In this document: positions 1-11,024 of the stretch, in pieces
How the letters are laid out: each line of letters opens with the position of its first letter
How positions within the stretch are numbered: position 1 is the stretch's first letter
Assembly: GCF_905220565.1 (NCBI RefSeq)
Contig: NC_059421.1
Location: forward strand, 444,001 to 508,000
Direction: 5' to 3'
DNA from: Melitaea cinxia
Taxonomy: Eukaryota > Arthropoda > Insecta > Lepidoptera > Nymphalidae
DNA: 64,000 nucleotides
Translations under genes and position numbers: made by a program
The notes under the pieces: generated by a model
Databases searched by the model: none
The model's input: only the letters and a program-made list of their open reading frames with translations
Told to the model about the DNA's origin: nothing

Positions 1-374
1 TTAAAGAAATACGAAATTCGTGCAATTAAAACTTTTAATAATTATAATGATTGTTCTTACGATACATTTTACATTTCATTAATTGTTACCGCAGATTTCG
101 CCTACGAGTAGTTTAATGAATGGTCATGGACACTGATCTACTCCTACATATAGCATGATATTTTATAGCCTATTAAATTTTTCGATAGAATATTGTGTTT
201 TACAATCAAAAAGACCCACTGTTACTATCTACACGTCTAGATTTTTCTATAGCCCAAAAATAGAAATATAAAATGGAAACTGTAGGTTTTAATTTTAGCA
301 CATTTGTATTGGAATGTTGTGCTTTCTTACTGAACTCATCTGGTATCACCGTGCTTTGGTCAGCGCGTACGTAA
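1..374. other. AT-rich stretch, no gene seen
   Basis: I see no exon, RNA gene or recognisable repeat before the SINE-C copy that begins near 375. Confidence 0.5.
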
Positions 375-700
375 ATCCATCAGTCCAGTCGGGGAGCCGG
401 AAACGCAATATACAAGCACAAACCACGGCAAACATCTGTATGGCCAATACAATCATCATCATTACAGCCTATACAGTCCACTGCTGGACATACGCCTCCA
501 CAAGTTTACGCCAAAAATAACGTGAACTCATGTGCTTTGCCCATAGTCACCACGCTGGGCAGGCGGGTTGGAGGCAAAGGTGGGGCCAATACAAATCCAA
601 CCATATTTAATCCAAACGTATGTTATCAGTAACCGCCAGCGAAACAGCCATAATGCTGTGACCGTTGCGCTGACGTTTCGTCATAGTTTTATAACATTAA
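375..700 (-). repeat. SINE-C copy (tRNA-derived), split by a SINE-B insertion
   Basis: The minus strand carries the SINE-C head (gcgcaacggtcacagc type) and the later stretch (gtttgccgtggt). The two halves are separated by the insertion at 453-583. Comparable copies lie at 2520-2800, 34605-34805 and 39867-40206. Confidence 0.65.
453..583 (-). mobile_element. SINE-B (RTE-tailed), 5'-truncated, with TSD
   Basis: Read on the minus strand it ends in the family tail (aggcctatgtccagcagtgg type, then ATGATGATG). It is bounded by an 11-bp direct repeat, ggccaatacaa, at 442-452 and 584-594. The insertion interrupts SINE-C, so it is the younger of the two. Confidence 0.8.
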
Positions 701-864
701 TAAACAAAACAGAATATACTTACCATTTTTGTTTGTTTTACTCCCCCAGTGTTTGTATACCGGTTACTGTACTTAATTTCTACGTGGCTGTCGACTTAGA
801 TCCTGTCTCTAGTCTGGAGATCATATCAGTATATCAGTTGATATTTAAAACACAGGCAGTATGA

Positions 865-1150
865 AGATTACCTCAAGACTACCTCAAAGATTACCTCAAG
901 ACAAAATATGGAGCAGCCCGACTGGGGTAGTACCTCGACCTTACAGAAAATCACAGCAAAATAATACTGTTTTCAAGCAGTATTGTGTTCCTGTTGGTGA
1001 GTAAGGTGACCAGAGCTCCTGGGGGGATTGGAGATAAGGTCGGCAACGCGCTTGCGATGCTTCTGGTGTTGCAGGTGTCTATAAGCTACGGTAATCGCTT
1101 ACCATCAGGTGAGCCGTACGCTTGTTTGCCGACCTAGTGATATAAAAAAA
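865..1150 (+). repeat. SINE-A copy
   Basis: It holds the family blocks: gagcagcccgactggg, gtgagtaaggtgaccag, gttgcaggtgtctataagc, the gcttaccatcaggtgagc block, and a 3' A-rich tail after gacctagtgatat. At least a dozen copies lie in the window. Confidence 0.8.
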
Positions 1151-1218
1151 TAAAAAAACTTTTCTATCTTTAGCTCAGAGTATTGAAACTCGTCGTAAGT
1201 TGTCTACCTTAGGAACCA

Positions 1219-1220
<2 letters not shown>

Positions 1221-1257
<37 letters not shown>
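1221..1257. repeat. (TG)n microsatellite
   Basis: An uninterrupted TG dinucleotide run of about 18 units. Confidence 0.95.
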
Positions 1258-1259
<2 letters not shown>

Positions 1260-1831
1260 CCACATAAACAATAACATTAATTTTTGGTTTTATTGAATTT
1301 CCCCACAAATCCACATTTCGTCATAGATGCAGTAAAATCTGAATGATGAATCACTTAATATTTATTAATAATAATTGGTTTTTAATCACGTAGCTAAAAC
1401 CATCCATTAACCCAAATAGTCTTGTGTCAAGTGCGAGTCGACTTGCATACTAATGGTTTATTCTTATACTTAGTACCTTCAACATATTAAAAAAAATGAT
1501 TTATAAAAAATCGAATAAACAAACTTTTTTAGTATGCGACCCAAAACTTCCAATTTGATTTTATTGTTAATCGTCATAGTTGCCATAGTAATAGTTCATA
1601 TTCATGAAAATTTCAATTTATTTTTAATTTCGCTGCCAAAGATGCACTTCGAGTGCTGAACAGACAGCGCTGTCAAAGCATAAGGTTCTGTTGATATCTT
1701 AACTCTAAAAATAATTTCTATGTCCTACTAACACGTTACATATTTAGAAGTGATTATGTGCACACACAGAGTGGTTAAAAGAGGCATTTAATTATATATA
1801 GGTACTACATACCGTCTGTAAGCTACTGAGA
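1258..1831. other. AT-rich stretch, no gene seen
   Basis: No exon or recognisable repeat is visible. Confidence 0.45.
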
Positions 1832-2072
1832 GCACAGCAGGAATAATACTGCTCAAAATCTGGACCCTCGAGTACCTCGACGGTACGGAAGATCGCAGCT
1901 AAATAATACTGCTTTCAAGCAGTCTTGTTTTGCTATAGTGAGTAAGGTAATCAGAGCGTCGGGGGGGGGGGGGGTTGATAATGAGTTTCTGGTGTTGCCA
2001 GCGTCTATAAGTTACGGTAATCGCTTACCATCAGGTGAGCCTTACGCTTGTTTGCCGAGCCATTTTTTTTAA
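1832..2072 (+). repeat. SINE-A copy with a 14-G run
   Basis: SINE-A body, in which the normal ggggggattgggg segment has become a run of 14 G at 1961-1974. It ends in T/A-rich sequence after gtttgccgagcc. Confidence 0.75.
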
Positions 2073-2139
2073 AAAATATACAAAACATTAGTTTAGGCAC
2101 AAGTGACAACTTTATTTAACTAATTTAAATATTTAATGA

Positions 2140-2387
2140 ATATTTTTTATTTTATTTTTTTATTTTACACAATACACACACGGTCGTCTGTCCCTAAAGA
2201 AAGGAACTTAATGCTTGTGTTATAGGTACCAGCCACGGCATTTTCTTTTTCGATAAACAATTATAAATAATACATATAAAAATAAATAAATATATTACAC
2301 CCAGACTCGGGGTGGTAATCGAAACCACAACCCCGGCGCAGAAAGCAGGGTCACTACAAACTGCGCCAACGGGCTAGCTAATCTATT
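2140..2387 (-). repeat. SINE-T copy (tRNA-derived)
   Basis: Read on the minus strand it has a tRNA-like head (gctagcccgttggcgcag, then a diverged B box), followed by ttaagttcctttcttt and a (TTTAT)n-type tail. A better B box (ggttcgattccca) is present in the copy at 22043. Confidence 0.75.
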
Positions 2388-2519
2388 TGTTTTAGAGTTT
2401 TAGTTTCCTAAAGTGTAACACCGGCGGTTGTACATTCTTGAGGCCTGGTATCTAACCTACATCTCTACATCCGGTTGATATCATAGACGCCTGATAGTGA
2501 TCGTTACTTGTAGGGAAAT

Positions 2520-2800
2520 TATCAGGCAGCCGGCGGTGGGCGTAGTGGATTAAGCACCGAACCTTCTCCTACAGTCAGGAAGAGATAAATAATAATAAAT
2601 ACACGCTTCACACTCAACGGCCCCCCAGTAGTATTTTCTCCTGTGTCGGGGGGTCCGGAAACACACAATACACAAGCACAAACGCCCAGACCACGACAAA
2701 CATCTATATGGCCAATACAAATTATTGTCATGTTCGGGGATTGAACCCGCGACCGCTAGCGCAACAACCAGCGATGTGACCGCTGCGCCAACGCATCGTC
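2520..2800 (-). repeat. SINE-C copy (tRNA-derived)
   Basis: The minus strand reads tggcgcagcggtcacatcgc, then a Pol III B-box-like cgcgggttcaatccccg, then gtcgtggtctgggcgtttg. A small ORF crossing it is a by-product. Confidence 0.75.
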
Positions 2801-4639
2801 AAAATCTGATGTCAAGATCTGTGCTCAGAAGTACGACAATATGGGCTAAGTCAGTTCAAGATATACGATCTCTGGGTACCCCACGAGAGTAGCTTTTGAT
2901 GACCAGTAAAACAGCGGAATACCTCATCAGATGGTAATAACTAGTACACTAATAAAAATAGTATGACTCAACATTTAAACTATTTTAAACCTACATAAAT
3001 CACAAACCGGAACATTTCCTTGAAACATTTTTATTCGGAAACACAAGTACATAATCATTTTCTCGTACGAAGGTCAAATTATTTAATCAACCATAAAACT
3101 TACTACAGAACATAGTAAAATCACTCCATTCATAACTCTATCAAAAATATAACAAACGAAAATCAACCTTACTGCTATGTAAATTAAAACTAAATTCGGA
3201 TACAAAAATATTCAAAGCACTCTCAATAAATGTGTATAAGAAAATGAGCTCTAATGCTACATATTTAAGGTTTAAAATTCGATGAACATTATCTCCCAAG
3301 TCGATGGTCTTATACCGTAATAAATTTAGTGGCTGTATGAGTCACGAAATTTCGCGGTAATTTCGATGATATTCTAGGAACATGTAATTTAATAAATATG
3401 TATATATATTATAGTCATGTTATTAGGTCATCCTCGTGTCCAGGTATCACATATACCTTTGACTGTGACGTCATCGTTTCTGATTTCCTAAAAGGAAGGT
3501 GAATAGGGTAGTCTTTAGCCTATTAGGGACGTTACTAGTTACTTTAGATAATGATTACTTGAGTAGGTCACTGTGGGTACATAATTATTCATTTGTTTTA
3601 AAAGGGTTATTACATGATTAATTTTTTTATAGTTCATTTTGTGTGTATTTTATCATGTGTATGTTGAGAGGATTAATTGTTGTGCTTTCTTTTTTATATC
3701 CCTAAGTATCATCTGTCTCTACCATGGGGTATGGGATAGTACTATGGGTTTTTACAGATTTATGGGTTTTTATAGATAAGTTTGGTATAGAGCTGTCATG
3801 TACAATTATGCATAAAAATTCCTAAATAAAGATTAAAAAAAAACTAAGAAATTATTAAATTACGATATTTAATATTTTTTGATATTATTATAATTATAAA
3901 TATAATTATTGTCCCCATTTAGTTATGAATGAAGTGACAGAAATTAAACAGTGTTTTTTTTAAATATATCTTTTGGTTTTCCTATACTTTGTTATTAGGT
4001 ATTTTGTGGTAAAAAACAGGCTTAGAGTTACGTGTTTCTAACAATAGGAAAACCGAGAAGGAAAAATAATTGAAGGTAAAAAGATAAAGAATAAAATTTA
4101 AGGACGTGGGGAACGTTCACTCAAGGTCTGCTCATATTTCTTTAAGTTTTGAGGGTACCCAAACACGACCAATGAAACTGTTTTTAAATTTTTGAATTGA
4201 AGAAAACGGTTATATTGTTTACTGCAACAATATTACCAGATATAATAATTGTTTAATGAACACCACTCAGACGTACTTTATACTATTTATTGGTATGTGA
4301 TATTGAATTGAATGGCATTGTTTACCGACGGAACCTCCTTATCGGGGACAATAATTGTCACGTGCTGAGAATGGCAGTCGATCTTTATGGAGCTCGGAAA
4401 CATGAGTGACAGTGTGCCTTTTCCCATGCGACTCGTGCTATAGAATGCTGTATAGCTTGACTCATTTATTTTATGGTACATGTTTTTTTTTTATTTATTA
4501 AAAGGTCAAAGTCCACTGCTGGTGCCATTTCATATATTTAACTTGTTAGTTTTTTTTTTTTTATTGAACTAAATTAAAAATGTCAGTATAAACTGATGCC
4601 ATCTCAATTTTTTAAATATTATTAGAGTGGCAATCAAGC
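2801..4639. other. AT-rich stretch, no gene seen
   Basis: No exon with splice signals and no family repeat is recognised in about 1.8 kb. A palindromic CRE-type octamer, TGACGTCA, is at 3466-3473. The 64-codon minus-strand ORF at 4287-4481 has no recognisable motif. Confidence 0.4.
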
Positions 4640-4866
4640 TTACGTAGGCTTCGCAGGTGGCGAACGCTAGCGCGACCCCATCTCGCCCCACCCAGGCGGA
4701 CGACTGCTCACACATGGCGGTTTTTAGTCAGTAGGAGTCTGACATAACCCTCTGGTGCCCCCGCGCTGGAGGGTATCCATGATGGATTTTCCCCACGAAA
4801 AAAAAAGGCTTCGATGTTGCTGGCGTCCATAGAGTACGGTAACCGCTTACCATCAGGTGAGAGTGT
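4640..4866. repeat. Repeat fragment joined to a SINE-A fragment
   Basis: A GC-richer block (gtttttagtcagtaggagtc ... ggattttccccacg) runs through an A-run into a short SINE-A 3' piece at about 4800-4860 (cttaccatcaggtgag). Confidence 0.5.
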
Positions 4867-4915
4867 GACATCCTTGGCGCAGTGCTTATGAATCAATTAC
4901 GAGGGGACTAATCTA

Positions 4916-5062
4916 TTTTTGAAGTAAAACTTCTTAACACACGCTTCACTTGGGGAGTAAGCTGGTGAATGCGTGACGAGAGTGTCACGAAAAGTGTGAT
5001 CGGGGAAGGCGAACGGAAGTTCAGTCGTGTGGTCTAAAGCACACTCGTTTTTTATTTTCTTT
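4916..5062 (+). repeat. Family E (MITE-like) copy
   Basis: Family E is defined by acacgctt..acttggggagtaagctggtgaatgcgtgacgag, cgaacggaagtt and cagtcgtgtggtctaaagc. Longer copies have inward-facing tgaagtaaaactt / aagttttacttca near the ends, suggesting short terminal inverted repeats. Six copies lie in the window. Confidence 0.6.
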
Positions 5063-5319
5063 GTCGTAGGCTTTATTTTGAATGTCAGTTTTGTAACTTA
5101 ATATAACAAATGAATCGCGATTCGCACTTCTCGAAATTTTAGAATAAAGCAATCAATAATGAAAAAAAGATTACATATCATGCAAAACTACATGATCTAT
5201 TTCAAAGTCTATTTCGGAAGGGTATAAAACATCTTGCTGTTTCTCATACCATAACGTCGTGTAAACACAGAAACCATGCTAATCATAACGCCTCAAATTC
5301 GTGTCCGAAATTTTCTAGT

Positions 5320-5480
5320 ACGGTCTATAATAATAATAATAATACTTTATTTCAGACTAAATTTTAAGTCCATATTGGGTTAGTACAAAAAACAACATTT
5401 AGAATAAAAACAAAACAAAATTAAATTAAAAAATCAATAAGTAAAAATAAAATTAAATAAAGTAAAAGTAAAATCAAAAA
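5320..5480 (-). repeat. LINE 3'-end-like fragment with (AAT)n
   Basis: (aat)n followed by actttatttcag resembles the reverse complement of LINE 3' ends elsewhere in the window. The parent family is not clear. Confidence 0.35.
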
Positions 5481-5782
5481 TCAAAAAATTCAAAAATGGT
5501 GTTAGTAGATATAAAGACGCCGTTTTAATTTAATTAGTTTTAATATTGATTAAAATTTGGAATAAAGGTTTTCCCGTTTGCGTGTTAGTCCGCACTGGTG
5601 ATTAAGTTTATAGGGGGTGGCGGAAGGATTGTTCTCATAGGGTTTGGATCACGCGAGCGTTGTTTTTTAACTAATCGAAATTACTTATAATTATGTACAT
5701 ATCCTGTTATAATTGCGTTTTTATTTTTGTTAATTGGGTTATATTTTGTCTGGGTTAATTTTTGAAATAATTATGAACGCTT

Positions 5783-5933
5783 GACTTGAGAAGTAAGCTG
5801 TTACGAAAAGTATGATCGGGCAAGGCAAACGGAAGTTGAGAGGGAGATATAAGTTAGTGAATATAGAAAGAGAGAGAGTTACGTTTTGCAAGTTTTAGTT
5901 CAGCCGTGTGGTCTTTAGCACACTCTTTTTTTA
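5783..5933 (+). repeat. Family E (MITE-like) copy
   Basis: It has cgcttgacttgagaagtaag, cggaagttgagagggag, and the shared end gttcagccgtgtggtc...cacactc. Confidence 0.6.
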
Positions 5934-6044
5934 TACTTATTCTGTGTCTGATTGGATAAATTCTTTATGCGTTTGATTATATGGTTATCTAGACAAATTG
6001 CAAATTTGAAATAATTAAATTAAGACACATTTGATTTAGCAGAC

Positions 6045-6215
6045 GTGCCCTGGAGTGGGCACCGCCTATTGGCAAACCCAATGTGAGACGTCCTCCTCAA
6101 CGATCTATGAAAGATTGCCGGTGGAGGCTGGATGAGAATTGCAGAAAACTGGGATATCTGGCGCGAACTTGGTGAGGCCTAGGTGTAGCAGTGAACAGAC
6201 TGAACTCACTGGCAT
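6045..6215 (+). mobile_element. RTE LINE 3'-end fragment, old
   Basis: It matches the C-terminal coding and tail region of the RTE family of this window (wrell-type R-P-P and W-M-R-I motifs, then gcgcgaacttggtgaggcct), with many substitutions and a frameshift. Confidence 0.6.
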
Positions 6216-6294
6216 ATGATTTACAATAATCACTTATTTATTCAATTCAAGTTCACAAATTCAGGAGCTCATCTTAATAAACACCTCTACCTTT

Positions 6295-6460
6295 AAGAAG
6301 ATCATAGTCAAATAATACTGCTATGAAATAGTGTTGTATTCTTGAGATAACAGAGGTCGTCAGAGATCCTGGCAATGCTTCTGGTGTTTCAATCGTAGGC
6401 TACAGTGACCACTTACCATCAGGCAAACTCTACCACTTGTGTGATAGCCTGGTAGTCTAA
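6295..6460 (+). repeat. SINE-A copy, old
   Basis: Diverged SINE-A blocks are visible: aagatcatagtcaaataatactgct, ggcaatgcttctggtgtt and cttaccatcagg. Confidence 0.5.
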
Positions 6461-6654
6461 AAACAATGTAAGCATTTACACCGAATTTCCGATGTAAAAC
6501 TAGGAAAGTATTAGTTCAGTTTTGTTTATAGTTCATTTAATAATTTGAATTTGACAACTTCACTAAATATAATTAATGAAAATATATAAATCCAGCTGCA
6601 AAGAATATTAATGCTGTAAGAGTTATAGAAATGATTTTTTATATAAGTGAACCA

Positions 6655-6790
6655 TATCTCACCCGCTAACACGGTTAGCAATATACCTGCTACCACTAAT
6701 ACTGTCAAATCGATTCCCGAGTCTAAGTAAAATACAGGTATTGAGTTACAATATTGAGGAACAGACGACTGCGTGTATATCTTATACATA
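6655..6790 (+). repeat. SINE-T copy, old
   Basis: A diverged head (cccgctaac..), cgattcccgagtct, and aggaacagacgactgcgtg of SINE-T can be aligned. This explains the 87-codon minus-strand ORF that overlaps here. Confidence 0.5.
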
Positions 6791-6839
6791 TTTACAAGTA
6801 TTTGGATCAGAAGGTAGAAAAATAATTAAAGTAAATCTT

Positions 6840-7326
6840 TGCGCAGCTGTGGGAAAATAACTAAAACACTTAAGTAATCAAAAATATCACCCAGAAGACA
6901 TACTTATTATCTGTAAGTCGTTTTTCCCTTTAGGGTGCACTTAATTCAATTAAATCGAGCTTACTGTAATCTACAGAGTTGTGGCCTGAGGGGGAGGGGG
7001 CCGGCTGTAGTGGGGTGGGGGGTTACAAGGGATGTACCCTAATCTGGCGGATTTATGATGATTTATACGGAACAGCGTCCTCGCAGTCGAGTTGTTTATG
7101 ATGTTATGATAATGGCGTGGATTTGAATAAAAATATGTTACAAACGTGTTGGTCCGGTTAAATCATTGGAATTGGAACAAAAAACATACATAGGAGCGAT
7201 GTGGTGAATTACGCTCTCATCCTATCAAAATGCTGGTCTGAAGTTGAGCTATTAATATAATCGTGTTATGTAACAAATATTTTATCTAATAAAAATGGCA
7301 TGGGTAACTACGAGACCATGGATGTT
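6840..7326. other. No gene seen; short G-rich patch
   Basis: A G-rich tract lies at about 6988-7022. Otherwise there is no recognisable coding or repeat signal. Confidence 0.4.
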
Positions 7327-7482
7327 GTCAGTCAGTTCAGCCTATTGCAGTCTACTGCTGGACATAGGCCTCCCCGAGATCGCGCCAGACATCCCGGTTT
7401 TCCGCGATCCTCATCCAGCCTAGACCGGCAAACTTACGTAGATCGTCGGTCCCACGGGCCGGAGAACGTCACACATTGCGTA
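7327..7482 (-). mobile_element. RTE LINE 3'-end fragment
   Basis: On the minus strand it encodes the RTE C-terminal block (GRPP-like, LRKFAG-like, WMRIAENRD-like) and ends with the aggcctatgtccagcagtag tail. 5'-truncated, as is usual for LINE insertions. Confidence 0.75.
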
Positions 7483-7521
7483 ACGGATGTTGTAAATATG
7501 ATAAAAAAGGTGGTTGAATAA

Positions 7522-8130
7522 TTGTGTTTGCTCGCAAACGAAAAAAAAACCGACTTCAATTACATCGACGAGTAATACAACGTAGATCGACGATAAAATA
7601 GTCAAGTAACTACGCGTTATCAAAGATTACTCAAAAAGTAGTTATCAGATCTCGATAAAATTTATATGTGACCACATGATAAACATCAGCTTTCGACTAA
7701 ATCAAAAATTATCAAAATCGGTATACCCAGTAAATTTTTACGAATTTTCGAGAGTTTCCCTCAATTTCTCTGGGATCCCATCATCAGATCCTGGTTTTCT
7801 TATCATGGTACCAAACTAGGGATATCCTCTTTGCAACAAAAAAAGAATTATAAAAATCGGTACATCTAGTAGAAAGTTATGCGGTATAATACAACTTAGG
7901 TCGACGAAAAAAGCGTCAAGTAAAAACGCATTATTAGATATAACTCGAAAAGTAGTTGTTAAATCTCAAATAAATTTAAATGGGACCAATTGACACACAC
8001 CACCTTTCGATTAAAACAAAATTTGTCGAAATCGGTCCACCCGGTCAAAAGTTCTGATGTAACAAACATAAAAAAAAAAAATACAGTCGAATTGAGAACC
8101 TCCTCCTTTTTTGGAAGTCGGTTAAAAAGA
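7522..8130 (+). repeat. Family F (TIR-bearing) element
   Basis: It starts gtttgctcgcaaacg...aaccgacttcaattacatcg and ends ggaagtcggttaaaa, giving an imperfect inverted repeat AACCGACTTC at the two ends. Internal blocks such as ctcgaaaagtagttgttaaatc are found in other copies. There is no coding capacity, so it is probably a MITE-like element. Confidence 0.6.
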
Positions 8131-8763
8131 AAAGGTTCTCTCTCAATTCAACTGTCTTTGAGTATTTTAACTCGTAACTTTTTACTGGATGTACAGTTTT
8201 TGATTCTTTTGCATTCGACAAGCATGTGGTCTCTTTTTCAATTGAAGCTAGGTCTGACGAGTAATTTCTTCAGATATGTCTTATAATGCGTATTTATAAC
8301 GATATCATTTCATCATCGTCGACGTAGGTAAATTGAAGTCTTTTTATTCTGCATAAGAACAAACACGATTATTTTTCTAAGGGTTGCCCAACCATGGGAT
8401 GTTTATAGGCTTATATATGGCATAACTTTACAAGTATATCCTTTATTTCTAGAAAGATCCTGCATCGAAAAATCGGTGAGAAACTCCGCAGTTATTCTTT
8501 TTAAAACCGAAATGCTTTTAAGATTTTAAATCTTATATTGACATCAGAAAGCCATTTTCTTAACTTACATAGGCTATAAAAAGTCACGCTACGATTCACA
8601 GTGACGGTACAGTGGCCACGTCTAGTTTATAACAAGTTAGAAGGGCCAGACAAAGTTTTATATCATATTATCTTTTATCGATAAAAAGAAAGCGTAGGTA
8701 TTTAGATACAGTAAGATGAAATACTTATAAAATGCTACATTAATTGATATTTACCAAAAAATA
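8131..8763. other. No gene or clear repeat seen
   Basis: AT-rich sequence without recognisable features. Confidence 0.4.
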
Positions 8764-9049
8764 TTTTTTTTTTATGTCACTAGGTCGGCAAACAAGCGTA
8801 CGGCTCACCTGATGGTAAGCGATTACCGTAGCTTATAGACACCTGCAACACCAGAAGCATCGCAAGCGCGTTGCCGACCCAATCCCCAATCCCCCCAGGA
8901 GCTCTGGTCACCTTACTCACCAACAGGAACACAATACTGCTTGAAAAGAGTATTATTTAGCTGTGATCTTCTGTAAGGTCGAGGTACTACCCCAGTCGGG
9001 CTGCTCCATATTTTGAGCAGGAAATTCCTGTTGTGCCCTACCTCAGTTA
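8764..9049 (-). repeat. SINE-A copy, nearly complete
   Basis: It opens with the poly(T) complement of the A-tail, then atgtcactaggtcggcaaac, cacctgatggtaagcgatta, and ends at ccctacctcagtt. This is one of the best copies for defining the family. Confidence 0.85.
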
Positions 9050-9056
9050 AAAGTCT

Positions 9057-9262
9057 TTACGCACGCTTGAGTTTGGGAGTAAGCTGGTGAATGCGTGAGA
9101 AGAGCGTTACGAAAAGTGTGATTGGGCGAGGCGAACGGAGCAAGAGAGTTGAGAGCACGCATTTTCTTTCTCTCTTTCTCTCATAGCTTTACGTTTCGTA
9201 TATCTAAGACAGTGCAAGCCTATTGTGCAGAAGTTTTACTTCAGTCGTATGGTGTAAGGCAC
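9057..9262 (+). repeat. Family E (MITE-like) copy
   Basis: It has the gtaagctggtgaatgcgtgagaag block and the agttttacttcagtcgtatgg end. Confidence 0.6.
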
Positions 9263-9335
9263 ATTCCCGACTAGTAAAAAGGTCAGGCTCAACCAGATCA
9301 TGTATCTGGACCGGATCAGAATAGAATGAGGCATG

Positions 9336-9430
9336 CCAGACAGACAGACAGACAGACAGACAGACGGACGGACGGACGGACGGACGGACGGACGGACAAA
9401 CTCTTCAGCTTTATAATATTAGTATAGATA
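9336..9430 (-). repeat. (CAGA)n(CGGA)n array beside a Lep1 Helitron 5' end
   Basis: Tetranucleotide CAGA repeats pass into CGGA repeats at about 9336-9396. The next 34 bases are the reverse complement of the Lep1-type Helitron 5' end (ctatactaatattataaag). Lep1 elements are known to be associated with microsatellites. Confidence 0.7.
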
Positions 9431-10026
9431 CGCTAAGGTTAAGAGATGATTGCCTTCCTTTTTAGAAAAAAAACATCACTATTACTCCATATAAATTATA
9501 TCATTTTATAGAAAATTACTTGCTCTACTAAAAATTTTTTATTGCTTTAATTTTTGTGAATTAATTAATTATTAACATAATAAGACGGCTTTAATTTTGA
9601 AACAACGTCAATATGATTGGCCGTATTATTATTATTATTATTATTAATACAATATAACATTAATGACACGATGTAATTAGGCTTAAACCTATTAAATACA
9701 ATAAAATATAAAAAGTGCTGCTACTTTAACTGTGAACTGTACTTAAGAATACAAAAGAAATGCGAAAAAAAAAAACGTAAAATTATATACATTATTTTTT
9801 TTCTTATTAAGAAGGATATTTAAAAAGTTATTATTTTTCAAAATCCCACGAGTTTATACTTCGCTTATCTTATGACGCTTTGTATAAACATTTTAATGGT
9901 AACATTTTCTCTGTTATTATGTACAATGTGATACATACCGTGGGAATATTGAAACAATGAAATACCTAACTTCACTACACTAAGATTAACTGCTGTTTAA
10001 TTTATAAAATTTCTAGATAAATAAAT
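9431..10026. other. No gene seen
   Basis: AT-rich, with a short (ATT)n run near 9626-9644. Confidence 0.4.
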
Positions 10027-10372
10027 AAAAGTGCTGTGTGGCTACGGCACCAAAGAATATAGCCACCCCCTCTCTTTCCGTGGGTATCGTAAGAGGCGAC
10101 TAAGGGATAACACAGTTCCACTACCACCTTGGAACTTAAGAAGCCGACCGATGGCGGGATAACCATCTAACCGCTGGCTTTGAAACACACAGGCCGAAGA
10201 CGGGCAGCAGCGTCTTAGGTGCGACAAAGCCATCTATGCGGTCACCAACCCGCCTGCCCAGCGTGGTGACTATGGGCAACACACATGAGCTCACGCATTT
10301 TTGGCGCGAACTTGTGCAGGCCTATGTCCAGCAGTGGACTGCAATAGGCTGGAATGATGATGATGATGATGA
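10027..10372 (+). mobile_element. SINE-B, full-length
   Basis: It runs from gctgtgtggctacggcacc through ggcgactaagggataacac and cgaagacgggcagcagcgtc to the tail aggcctatgtccagcagtgg and (GAT)n. The 3' end is the same as that of RTE LINEs in this window, which suggests mobilisation by RTE machinery. Confidence 0.8.
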
Positions 10373-10496
10373 TGATCCCGGTTTTCCGCAATCCTCATCC
10401 AGCCTACACCGGCAATCTTACGTAGATCGTCGATCCAACGGGCCGGAGGACGTCCCACATTGCGTTTGCCAAGACGCTGTCTCCACTCCAGGATAA
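10373..10496 (-). mobile_element. RTE LINE 3' fragment lacking its tail
   Basis: The minus strand encodes the RTE C-terminal block (LGKRNVGRPPARW, then WMRIAENRD). It directly abuts the SINE-B GAT tail in opposite orientation. Its own 3' tail is missing. Confidence 0.75.
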
Positions 10497-10539
10497 ATAA
10501 ACTGGTCAAGCTAAATTAAACCGTTTAATGACCACTTTT

Positions 10540-10798
10540 ACTAATTGCATATGGATATATACACGATACATATACCAAAATAACATTTTTTACAATTTTT
10601 GTCTATCTATCTGTCTGTGTAGTTGTTCTGACTAATCTCTGAAACGGCTGGACCGATTTTGACGGGACAGATGGCTGATGTAGTAAGGAGTAACTTAGGC
10701 CACTTTCATTTTAGAAATTCATTTATTTTATAAATCTGCGAATCGAACAATAACTTTTTTGTCAAATTCCACGCGGACGAAGTCGCGGTCACAGCTAG
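10540..10798 (+). mobile_element. Lep1-type non-autonomous Helitron
   Basis: The 3' end acgcggacgaagtcgcggtcacagctag has a CG-rich hairpin and terminal CTAG, as in Helitrons. It resembles the element at 37428-37749 over most of its length. Confidence 0.7.
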
Positions 10799-11024
10799 CT
10801 TTATCATTATATCAAAACAAATCAAAGAGTGTTGGCGAAAAAACAACTTAATATTTTATAAACGAACAAAAAATCATCTCAAGGGATCTCCTTGTCAGCG
10901 TATCGTTTTACAAAATTTTACTTAAAGCCGGAAAGCTCTGAGGAGGTCGATTAATTCTCAAGGTCAGAGCTGCCAATACTATCGCTATTTTAAAGAAGTT
11001 TATGATGTTTAAGTATTTAAGTAC

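Noticed and set aside
2522..2731. 69-codon minus-strand ORF with Cys-rich start
   Set aside because: It is a frame through a SINE-C copy; similar frames occur in 34558-34758 and 39980-40177.
6526..6789. 87-codon minus-strand ORF with two hydrophobic stretches
   Set aside because: It overlaps a diverged SINE-T copy (cgattcccgagtct, gaggaacagacgactgcgtg) and shows no conserved motif or gene context.
10355..10378. Asp-repeat protein (run of D in an 86-codon ORF)
   Set aside because: The Asp run is the translated GAT tail of SINE-B.
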